Shown in pieces: positions 58,701 through 64,000 of a DNA stretch of 64,000 nt. The DNA comes from Siphonodentalium dalli (taxonomy: Eukaryota > Mollusca > Scaphopoda > Gadilida > Siphonodentaliidae): assembly GCA_032622095.1 (NCBI GenBank), contig CP136061.1, positions 126,122,754 to 126,186,753 of the forward strand. The letters run 5' to 3'. The notes beneath the pieces are model-generated. The model was given only the letters and a program-made list of their open reading frames with translations, did not search any database and was not told where the DNA came from. Positions within the stretch are counted from its first letter, which is position 1, and every line of letters starts with the position of its first letter. The position numbers were made by a program, and so were the translations under genes.

Positions 58701-59744
58701 TGTAACACTTGTGCCATCAATGAGGACGAGACATGTAACCATTCAGAAGAAGATCGAGCTATAACCGGAGTGTGGACCACGCCAGAATTATTCAAAGCAA
58801 TGGATGTTGGCTACAAAATACTTGATGTGTACCAAATTTGGCATTGGACAGATTGGACAGATGAAATATACAAATCCTATATCGATAAACATCTAAAGAT
58901 CAAACAGGAATGTAGTGGTTATCCATTTGGTGTTGAGACAGAAGAACAGAAACAAAAGTTTGTACAGGATTATTATGCAGCTGAGGGTATAAATTTGGAG
59001 AACATCGAGAAGAATCCAGGAAAACGTCAAATATCTAAAATTATGATTAATTGTATATGGGGTAAGAATGCACAAAGAAATCTTATGTCAAAAACAGAGT
59101 ATGTGGATAAACCATCACGTTATTTTGAATTGCTTACTAGTAACAATATAATTGTTCAAAATGTTACACTTCTTGATGGTGACAAATTCATTCTGGTAAA
59201 TTATGTTGATATCTTAGATAATATTGAACCTCATCATTCAGCAAATGTTGTTGTTGCTTCTTTTGTTACAGCGTATGCAAGATTACAATTGTATAAAGTT
59301 TTAGAAAAACTTGGAGATAGAGTGCTGTATTTTGATACAGACAGCTGTATGTATGTCAGTGATCCATCAAAGAAGAACATCAAAACTATCGAAGGAAGAT
59401 TGGGGAAATGGAGCGACGAACATCCAGATGCAAAGATTGTCAAATTTGTTGGACTTGGGCCAAAGAACTACGGATATGAATACATCAAAGATGGGGTAAG
59501 ATACACCAAATGTAAGGTAAAGGGTATCACTCTTGATTACAGCACAAGTCAAAAAGTTAATTTTGAAACAATGGTACAATGTGTTAATGATCGTGAAAAT
59601 TTCAAAACTGTTGTTGAGTATCCTTCCAGACAAAAGAACCATCAACTGATTAGTGAGTGTCAAACCAAAACTTTCAGATCGGTGTACACAAAACGAAAAC
59701 TCGTCAATGGTATTCATACATATCCATACGGATGGAGATGTTGA
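55608..59744 (+). CDS. polB: Protein-primed family B DNA polymerase
   Basis: Encodes 1378 residues and replicates the linear element from terminal-protein primers. In order: shared N-terminus (1-32); six acidic 12-residue repeats such as ESDMETDRAESE (about 32-104); a long N-terminal region; Cys/His zinc-finger region (416-521); proofreading exonuclease with DFE at 542-544, HNAQGYD ending at D619, and YCKSD at 740-744. An insert with GCLFHGCPKCY at about 856 and SIWEH near 905 resembles a Vsr-type endonuclease fold. Polymerase motifs follow: A, DVCSLYP from D965; B, K1144/N1148/G1152 (KIMINCIWG); C, DTDS at 1243-1246. All catalytic acids are present, so it looks active. The start is fixed by the TATA-bearing palindrome upstream. 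It leads the rightward cluster. Confidence 0.95.
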   Translation: MFKRIKRPVSDDSASEEDIVRKRPRPAVIEESEMETDRAESEESDMETDRAESEESDMETDRAESEESEMETDRAESEESDMETDRAESEESDMETDGGESEESSSDGQIGRGRRQNREIGGKRKRSLARERVVFNPTKYFKLELNSEKFSRKFKSASRQFGVKFEKFTDPIENIPEIFEKLTEELKQKCSANEKTRIRVTINHPGLDMNIFIPFTKASELNGETLMDNIQNVVQSNADFTIHDGALNFEIFVTDIPEGGTRHSLHYGPFADKNKLTKVKRSIVRIENADDVMCMARSIVVGMCKADSDGSACWSKKWKRIRQSIYTAQTDAAKNLLNRAGIPHDTVCSINEFHKIQEILYPEYVVKIHNEFAGAGFLFEPAEMCSESKCVHIYYNNNHFDTITSIKGFLGTSYYCEFCDIGFKSRGDHRCRFVCACWSLTQCNFTNLVKCRTCRRSFRSKSCFDNHLKTEGKQKRKICDLVQLCNICDEEFLINKSNRHICAGLKKCKHCKEIVEADHRCYIPKYESPEKKPAKIPYVFFDFECRQDTGVHIPNFCVAHTACGDCMCKPIEEKCETCGPDSREFVFKGDNVLTDFTNWLFHQDHKGCVAIAHNAQGYDAQFLLQALIQSGIHKPELIMNGNKILSLKCNSVKVIDSLSFLMMPLSKFPQTFQLNEMAKGHFPHWANSPKFQNYIGPYLACDYYKPDMMSVENREKFFEWYNEKIENYAIFNFQEEIEKYCKSDVDILRRGCGKFRKYILETEQIDPFIESITLAQVCNLAWRKNSMPEKIIGIIPDGGYPCAKNYSMKAIRWLQHLSLSRLITIKHALNGGEIKIGGHYVDGYEEATRTVFEMNGCLFHGCPKCYNTRHYKNPYTMLTMEELYTRTQQKKDELESLGYRVESIWEHQIDERMKSDVKFKQQMESFYKHRDPILPREALFGGRTNAIKLYEEIDQDSTKEIKFIDVCSLYPYCNKYKFYPVGHPEILSQEQIDQEHIRDYAGLIKCTILPPSKLYIPVLPIHCNKKMVFTLCNTCAINEDETCNHSEEDRAITGVWTTPELFKAMDVGYKILDVYQIWHWTDWTDEIYKSYIDKHLKIKQECSGYPFGVETEEQKQKFVQDYYAAEGINLENIEKNPGKRQISKIMINCIWGKNAQRNLMSKTEYVDKPSRYFELLTSNNIIVQNVTLLDGDKFILVNYVDILDNIEPHHSANVVVASFVTAYARLQLYKVLEKLGDRVLYFDTDSCMYVSDPSKKNIKTIEGRLGKWSDEHPDAKIVKFVGLGPKNYGYEYIKDGVRYTKCKVKGITLDYSTSQKVNFETMVQCVNDRENFKTVVEYPSRQKNHQLISECQTKTFRSVYTKRKLVNGIHTYPYGWRC
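55700..55920 (+). repeat. 36-bp coding minisatellite in PolB
   Basis: Six near-identical 36-bp units, each with ATGGAAACTGATAGGGCAG, encode an acidic Ser/Glu/Asp-rich tail. The +1 frame across it is also open and reads as a basic repeat (KLIGQKVKRAIW), but it lacks its own promoter. Confidence 0.85.
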
Positions 59745-59760
59745 GTCATTTCATGTCAAG

Positions 59761-60153
59761 ATGTTGGCAGGAGTAGTACCTCCAGAAATTGCTGAGAAGA
59801 TTTATGGATATTTGGTGGCACAGTCAACGCTTATTCCAGAGATAAAGAAGGAATTACAAGAAGTCTGGTTTGAAAGAGAAAAGAAAGCAATACTACGATG
59901 CTGTGATGTCGGCGAATGTTTACAGAGATTGGCCTATCTTGAGTCAAGTATATCTTCTCATTTCTCTCAAAAATATATTGAATCATTTATTAAATTCAAA
60001 ACATTTTTTCTCATTGAAAAAATATCTGATTTTTGGACATTTGGTGCTGATCAACACCATTTAGATTTAGATTTAGGAACTTTTGATGAACATGACTATA
60101 TTCATTATACAAAGTATGATGATCATTTACCTCTTGATGGGGGAACTTTTTAA
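59761..60153 (+). CDS. Unrecognised protein downstream of PolB
   Basis: Encodes 130 residues. ATG at 59761 lies 16 bases after the PolB stop; the frame is open further upstream only as an overlap with PolB. The N-terminal half is helical with PPEIAEKIYGYLVAQ and EIKKELQEVWFEREKKAIL, including a CCDVGEC cysteine cluster. The C-terminal third is acidic and aromatic (DLDLGTFDEHDYIHY). The conserved position between PolB and the ATPase suggests a real gene. IAEKIYGYL recalls the start of F-box-like or poxvirus-type small motifs, but this is too weak to name a function. Confidence 0.6.
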   Translation: MLAGVVPPEIAEKIYGYLVAQSTLIPEIKKELQEVWFEREKKAILRCCDVGECLQRLAYLESSISSHFSQKYIESFIKFKTFFLIEKISDFWTFGADQHHLDLDLGTFDEHDYIHYTKYDDHLPLDGGTF

Positions 60154-60192
60154 TCAGTTCCTAGGATCTATGGGTATTTGTTAACAAAAAAA

Positions 60193-60357
60193 ATGTCAAC
60201 ATATGCAAAAATTAAAAACATTTTGGGGGATGATTTTTTTATTTACAGAACAAAGCACAGAAGAATAGAAGACTATGATGATTGGATTATTGAAATGTAT
60301 GGAAATATTTACAGCTTTGGAGATTTCTCTTTAAGAACTAAATTCACACGTCGTTAA
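60193..60357 (+). CDS. 54-residue small protein, unrecognised
   Basis: A short frame, MSTYAKIKNILGDDFF to a TAA at 60355-60357, lies between two well-supported genes with 39 bases before it and 33 after. Composition is protein-like (HRRIEDYDDWIIEMYGN, then a basic end). Tight packing in a gene-dense element supports it. No homolog or function is known to me. Confidence 0.45.
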   Translation: MSTYAKIKNILGDDFFIYRTKHRRIEDYDDWIIEMYGNIYSFGDFSLRTKFTRR

Positions 60358-60390
60358 GTTCACTCTCTGATTAGACATCAAAGTGACAAC

Positions 60391-61041
60391 ATGGAAGAAT
60401 CTTTACTTTTCCAACATCCGTGTAATTTCTTTATCAGCGGACCTAGTGGATCAGGTAAAACAGAATTTGTTAAAAAAGTTATTGAATTTAAACACGATTT
60501 ATTCCAAACACCACCAAAGAAAATAGTTTGGTGTTACAAAGAATGGCAAGACACATACAATCGTATAAAAGAAATTGATAACGTTAAGTTTATCGATGGT
60601 ATTCCAGACGATGATGAGGAAATTGTATCAGATAAATCATTTCCTCATCTTGTTGTTTTCGATGACATGATGGGGGAACAAGATGAAGACAAAATAATGC
60701 TTTGGTTTACTAGAAAAGGTCATCATCGAAATGCTTCAATAATTTACATTACTCAAAACATGTTCCAAAAATCAAAAAGTAGCAGAACTATAAGTTTGAA
60801 TGCACACTACATGGTTTTATTTCAAAGCGTTCGAGATAAAAATCAAATAAAAGTTTTGGCTCATCAAATGCAAACCAATCATTTGAAACAAGCATACGAA
60901 GATGCAACTTCAATAAATCATGGATATATTTTAGTAGATTTTCATCCTAGAACAGAAAATTATTTGCGAATTAGAACTGATATTTTCCATAAATGGTTGA
61001 CAGCTAATGACCGAGGTCCTGTCATATATTCAAAAGTATAA
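60391..61041 (+). CDS. FtsK/HerA-type DNA-packaging ATPase
   Basis: Encodes 216 residues and is expected to pump element DNA into capsids. It has Walker A GPSGSGKT at 17-24, a Walker B VVFDDM at 88-93, and a sensor-like YITQN around 119-123. The length is normal for the A32-like packaging ATPases of Polintons and adintoviruses. PolB, this ATPase and the integrase in one strand are the defining Polinton set. Catalytic residues are intact. Its presence implies the element encodes, or once encoded, a virion. Confidence 0.92.
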   Translation: MEESLLFQHPCNFFISGPSGSGKTEFVKKVIEFKHDLFQTPPKKIVWCYKEWQDTYNRIKEIDNVKFIDGIPDDDEEIVSDKSFPHLVVFDDMMGEQDEDKIMLWFTRKGHHRNASIIYITQNMFQKSKSSRTISLNAHYMVLFQSVRDKNQIKVLAHQMQTNHLKQAYEDATSINHGYILVDFHPRTENYLRIRTDIFHKWLTANDRGPVIYSKV

Positions 61042-61075
61042 ATTCAGTTGTTGTTATTTTTTTCATTTTAGAACC

Positions 61076-61663
61076 ATGTCGTCCACCGAGATGTTTAGTC
61101 ATGATGAACTGTCACAAATTATAAATTTCTTCACTTTTGCAGCTGAATTATTTCTTGAAAATGATTGGAAATTACCATCACAGACAAAAAAGTTTTTTCA
61201 GAGAAATAAAAATGTTCTTAAAAAAATCTCTGATCGATCAACTGATATGGAAACAAAACGCAAATTAATTTTACAACGAGGTGGTAGTGGGTTTCTTGGA
61301 GGAGTTTTAATTAGAAGTCTTTTGAAAAATTCATTTGAACAAACTGGTAGACAATCTAAAAGTAAATCAAAGGCTTCTCCAAAACGTTCAAAGATTACTC
61401 GGAAGCAAACACAACAAAGAGGTAATCAAAAAGAATCTAAACGTAAAACAAAGCTTTCTCTAAATCATTCAAAGTTTACACCGATGCAAACTCAACAAAA
61501 TCAACATTCTAAATTTACACCTATACCTTCTCAGCAGAACCCTCAACATCAACCGTTACAAAAAAAAACAGTTATTGATCTTGAATTTTCAAAATTTATG
61601 CCGTTGTCTGATGCATCGAAATCTGCATTCGAAGCTTTAGAATGGTTCAATCCGAAAAGATAA
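61076..61663 (+). CDS. Basic, repeat-containing Polinton protein with GG-hydrophobic motif
   Basis: Encodes 195 residues from ATG at 61076; an upstream extension would overlap the ATPase gene. The N-terminal part is helical (ELSQIINFFTFAAELFLEN). Near residue 65 comes LQRGGSGFLGGVLIRSLL, a hydrophobic glycine motif similar to QKGGFLPLLFLAPLI in the next gene. The rest is basic and low in complexity, with repeats of SKFTPM or SKFTPI and QTQQ. This pattern, seen in virion core or membrane-active proteins of adenovirus-like elements, suggests a structural or core role; that is inference. Confidence 0.65.
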   Translation: MSSTEMFSHDELSQIINFFTFAAELFLENDWKLPSQTKKFFQRNKNVLKKISDRSTDMETKRKLILQRGGSGFLGGVLIRSLLKNSFEQTGRQSKSKSKASPKRSKITRKQTQQRGNQKESKRKTKLSLNHSKFTPMQTQQNQHSKFTPIPSQQNPQHQPLQKKTVIDLEFSKFMPLSDASKSAFEALEWFNPKR

Positions 61664-61719
61664 AAGATGAAACATATAATTTTTCTGCTCATTTTGAGAC
61701 AACTACTTAGACTGTGAAG

Positions 61720-62082
61720 ATGCCTTCAAAAACTAAGAGCCGGAAAGCACCGCTGATAAAAAAATATGGTGAGTTGATTGTTGCAATGAGTAAAGTTCCA
61801 TCTGCATATAAAAAGAAAATGATCAACGATGCTCCGAAACAAGTGATGGATTGCATTTCAGAATGTTGTCAAAATCTTTTAAAAGGTAATGTAAAACTGA
61901 ATGAAGCTCAGAACCGCAAGTTACATTCGAAGCGTAAACATATCAGATATCTTGCAGACAAGAACAAACCTTTGCAACAAAAGAAGAAAATTTTGAATCA
62001 AAAAGGTGGCTTTTTACCATTATTATTTCTTGCTCCATTGATTAGCAAAACATTAGGTGCAGTTGTTAAAAATATTTTGTAA
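61720..62082 (+). CDS. Small basic Polinton core-like protein
   Basis: Encodes 120 residues from ATG at 61720. The order is a basic N-terminus (MPSKTKSRKAPLIKKYGEL), a Cys-bearing helix (QVMDCISECCQNLLKGNV), a basic stretch (NRKLHSKRKHIRYLADKNK), then KKKILNQKGGFLPLLFLAPL and a hydrophobic end. I recall proteins of this layout as common neighbours of Polinton integrase and ATPase genes in other animals, annotated only as uncharacterised. The QKGGFLP motif is a plausible maturation cleavage or membrane-active segment, analogous to adenovirus core peptides. That link is inference. Confidence 0.7.
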   Translation: MPSKTKSRKAPLIKKYGELIVAMSKVPSAYKKKMINDAPKQVMDCISECCQNLLKGNVKLNEAQNRKLHSKRKHIRYLADKNKPLQQKKKILNQKGGFLPLLFLAPLISKTLGAVVKNIL

Positions 62083-62102
62083 AAACTAAATCTCCAAATA
62101 AT

Positions 62103-62810
62103 ATGAAGAAAATGGTTATTGTACCATTCAGAATGTTGGAAGATTTCAAACAATGGGAAATGTCAGAAATGAATAAACCTCAATTACCTCCTGATCCTGC
62201 AATTTCAAATGTTTCAGATTCTTACAAAGAATTGAAATCAGTTTATGATAAAAATATTTCTGAATCAGAAAAGTCACAGTTATTTGGAGAAAATTTGTAC
62301 AAATTGAAAACTTCACAAAAATCTTTAAATTCAAAATTCAGTTTACCTGAACAAAAGTTATCTGAAAACTTTGGGAAAATGAGTGACCATATATTGGAAA
62401 GTGTGCCATCTAAATTTCGTGGTAAAGCACAACAAATTTTATCATTGTTGTCAACTAATCCTAAACTTAGATGGGATGATCGTGGACAATTAATTTATGG
62501 AACAGAAACAGTTACTGGATCAAATATAATTGATTTGATAAACGATGTTGTTCGTCACCGAAAAGGTTTTAACCCAGTTGGTTATGAAACATTCCTACGT
62601 GGATTGGGGGAACTTAATATACCACAAGATTATGTAGGTAACAGGGATCGATGGCTGTGGATGCAAAGACATTTAAAAGGTCACACTGGTGATGAGTTTC
62701 ATACACCTCATGCAACTCCTATCAGTGGCAAGTCAAGAAAACGTTCAGTTGATATTTTAACACCAGAAACCAGAAAAACTATTTTGAAAGGATGGTCCTC
62801 ACTTACATAA
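62103..62810 (+). CDS. Conserved uncharacterised Polinton protein
   Basis: Encodes 235 residues from ATG at 62103. It starts KKMVIVPFRMLEDF and has a central domain (VPSKFRGKAQQILSLLSTNP, then LRWDDRGQLIYGTETVTG). The next part, IIDLINDVVRHRKGFNPVGY, with FLRGLGELNIPQDYVGN, follows the pattern of a protein often found beside the QKGGFLP gene in Polinton-like loci. The tail is basic (SGKSRKRS). It overlaps the integrase start by 19 bases, so the two genes are tightly coupled. Probably a minor virion protein; function unknown. Confidence 0.7.
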   Translation: MKKMVIVPFRMLEDFKQWEMSEMNKPQLPPDPAISNVSDSYKELKSVYDKNISESEKSQLFGENLYKLKTSQKSLNSKFSLPEQKLSENFGKMSDHILESVPSKFRGKAQQILSLLSTNPKLRWDDRGQLIYGTETVTGSNIIDLINDVVRHRKGFNPVGYETFLRGLGELNIPQDYVGNRDRWLWMQRHLKGHTGDEFHTPHATPISGKSRKRSVDILTPETRKTILKGWSSLT

Positions 62811-63886
62811 AATTTGACAAACTTCTAACTGAAATTTACTACAATCCAAAAGAAGTTGGTGGTTTCAGTGGAGCAAATCAACTTTTTTTAAATGCAAAAG
62901 AAACAAATAACAAAATTAAACTTTCAGATGTTAAAAAATGGTTACAATGGCAAAAAACATATACTTTGCACAAACCAATTGTTCGGAAATTTCGCAGACG
63001 TAAAACTATTGTTGCAGGAATTGATATTCAGTGGCAAGCTGATCTGGCAGATTTGCAAACTTTGCAAAAGCACAATGACAATTACAGATATTTACTTTGT
63101 GTTATTGATGTGTTCTCAAAATTTGCATGGGTTGAAAAAATTAAAGATAAAACTGGTAAAACTTTAGTTAAAACATTTCAGAAAATTCTAAAATCATCAA
63201 AACGAAAACCAGCTTCATTTCAATCTGACAAAGGTTCAGAATTCAAAAATAAATTATTTTTACAATTTTTGAAATCTAAGAAAATTCATTTTTTCACAAC
63301 AGAGAATCCAGAGACAAAAGCAAGTATAGTTGAACGTTTTCAACGGACATTGAAAACAAAGATGTGGAAATATTTTACACATAATCAAACTTTGAAATAC
63401 GTTGATGTTTTGCACGATTTTGTGAATTCTTACAACAAAAGTTTTCATAGAAGTATTAAGATGGCACCAGTTTTAGTAACTCGAGAAAATGAAATTGAAG
63501 TTTCCAGAAATCTTTATGGAAAGTTAAAAACGAAAAAAGATAAGATGTTGAAAGTTGGAGATTTTGTTAGAATAAATAAAACAAAGAGAACTTTTGATAA
63601 AGGATATCTTCCAAATTGGACAAAAGAAATTTTCAAAATTAGTAGAGTTTGTAAAAGTACACCATTAACTTACAAATTAGTAGATTTAGATGGTGAAAAC
63701 ATCGCAGGATCATTTTATGGTAAAGAAATTCAACATATAAAAGATAATAAAGTTTACGAAATTGAATCAGTTGTTGGTAAACGTTCAAGAAAAGTTGCTG
63801 GTAAATCAGTTAGAGAAATTAAAGTTCATTGGGCTGGTTATCCTAAAAAATTTGACAGTTGGATACCTGCCACAAATTTGGTATAA
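62792..63886 (+). CDS. Retroviral-type integrase with C-terminal chromodomain
   Basis: Encodes 364 residues and joins element ends to host DNA. The core has ADLADLQ (D84), QSDKGSEFKN (D146) and SIVERFQR (E181), the DDE triad with the last two about 35 apart. The N-terminus (LTEIYYNPKEVGGFSGANQL) is the Polinton form. Residues about 318-364 (VHWAGYPKKFDSWIP) form a chromodomain, which in related integrases directs insertion to methylated-histone chromatin. The start overlaps the previous gene by 19 bases. All catalytic residues are present. Confidence 0.95.
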   Translation: MVLTYIKFDKLLTEIYYNPKEVGGFSGANQLFLNAKETNNKIKLSDVKKWLQWQKTYTLHKPIVRKFRRRKTIVAGIDIQWQADLADLQTLQKHNDNYRYLLCVIDVFSKFAWVEKIKDKTGKTLVKTFQKILKSSKRKPASFQSDKGSEFKNKLFLQFLKSKKIHFFTTENPETKASIVERFQRTLKTKMWKYFTHNQTLKYVDVLHDFVNSYNKSFHRSIKMAPVLVTRENEIEVSRNLYGKLKTKKDKMLKVGDFVRINKTKRTFDKGYLPNWTKEIFKISRVCKSTPLTYKLVDLDGENIAGSFYGKEIQHIKDNKVYEIESVVGKRSRKVAGKSVREIKVHWAGYPKKFDSWIPATNLV

Positions 63887-63896
63887 AACTTTTAAC

Positions 63897-64000
63897 ATGT
63901 CTCAAAATGGTTCAGTTGGTCTCGATGCTCCATCACAATTTCAAATCTGTGGAGAAAAAATTGCAAAAAATCAAGTAACATATTTTACACAAATTATTAT
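63897..64000 (+). CDS. Start of next Polinton gene, cut by the window end
   Basis: ATG at 63897 follows the integrase stop by 10 bases and the frame is open to the window edge (MSQNGSVGLDAPSQFQICG and on). Position after the integrase would suit a virion protein gene, but 34 residues are too few to tell. Confidence 0.55.
   Translation, partial: MSQNGSVGLDAPSQFQICGEKIAKNQVTYFTQII

Larger units (their letters stand above)
51210..64000. mobile_element. Polinton/Maverick (adintovirus-like) element, left part
   Basis: The set of protein-primed PolB, FtsK/HerA-type packaging ATPase and chromodomain retroviral-type integrase identifies a Polinton/Maverick. All frames appear open, without the stops seen in the LINE and Gypsy relics nearby, so the copy is young or still active. 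Capsid proteins and the adenovirus-type protease are not in the window; the element runs past 64000. Small divergent genes lie at the left end and a rightward cluster begins with PolB. Palindromes recur at every intergenic promoter. Confidence 0.92.

Noticed and set aside
61007-61075. Longer start for the 61076 gene
   Set aside because: It would overlap the ATPase gene; the internal ATG at 61076 gives a clean start.

Overview
The window is eukaryotic nuclear DNA from an invertebrate, probably marine and perhaps a mollusc. It is AT-rich, has almost no long open frames over its first 50 kb, and is crowded with transposon remnants: Helitrons, TTAA-flanked MITEs, mariner-like palindromes, LINE and Ty3/Gypsy fragments, a solo LTR and tRNA-like SINEs. 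The mollusc guess rests on remembered resemblance of a few short repeats and is weak. Only one piece looks like a host gene: a single exon at 24541-24752 (minus) matching the N-terminal membrane region of sn1-diacylglycerol lipase.

Layout, left part. 1-415 holds a possible terminal coding fragment with a polyadenylation signal. 2264-3410 is a foldback satellite element. 3690-5808, 10121-10648 and 24777-26917 carry one family of TTAA-flanked elements; the last has a LINE reverse-transcriptase fragment in its middle. 6586-6818 is a piggyBac-type MITE. 37-bp minisatellites lie at 7.5-8.2 and 11.9-12.5 kb. 15090-16664 is a solo LTR with a 4-bp target duplication. 16854-19687 is a run of four head-to-tail Helitron-like elements rich in a 122-bp repeat. 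LINE and Gypsy relics follow at 20.9-23.0 kb.

Layout, middle. 28.3-29.9 kb is a compound minisatellite. 31205-32637 is a pair of same-family elements whose flanking 4-bp duplications are exchanged. Palindromic mariner-like MITEs sit at 33.8 and 37.6 kb, and a second TTCGGA-rich satellite at 42.1-42.9 kb. The rest to 50.5 kb is mostly unrecognised non-coding sequence.

Layout, right part. From about 51210 to the window end (and beyond) lies the left portion of a Polinton/Maverick (adintovirus-like) element with intact frames. It begins at an inverted array of 30-bp repeats inserted next to a LINE fragment. Two divergent gene pairs share a duplicated palindromic promoter cassette. A head-to-head zinc-knuckle gene and protein-primed PolB gene share an inverted duplication covering promoter and N-termini. 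A rightward cluster follows: two small proteins, packaging ATPase, three probable structural or core proteins, chromodomain integrase, and the start of another gene. Capsid and protease genes are not in the window and would be expected to the right.

The most striking signal is in the Polinton. All four genes of the two divergent pairs end in stem-loops with the layout of the metazoan replication-dependent histone mRNA 3' end: a 6-bp GGCCCT/AGGGCC stem, a TTTC loop, A-rich 5' flank, ACC-type 3' flank, and a purine-rich tract about 11-13 nt downstream. The neighbouring zinc-knuckle gene instead has an AATAAA. This suggests that part of the element's transcripts are matured by the host's S-phase histone machinery.
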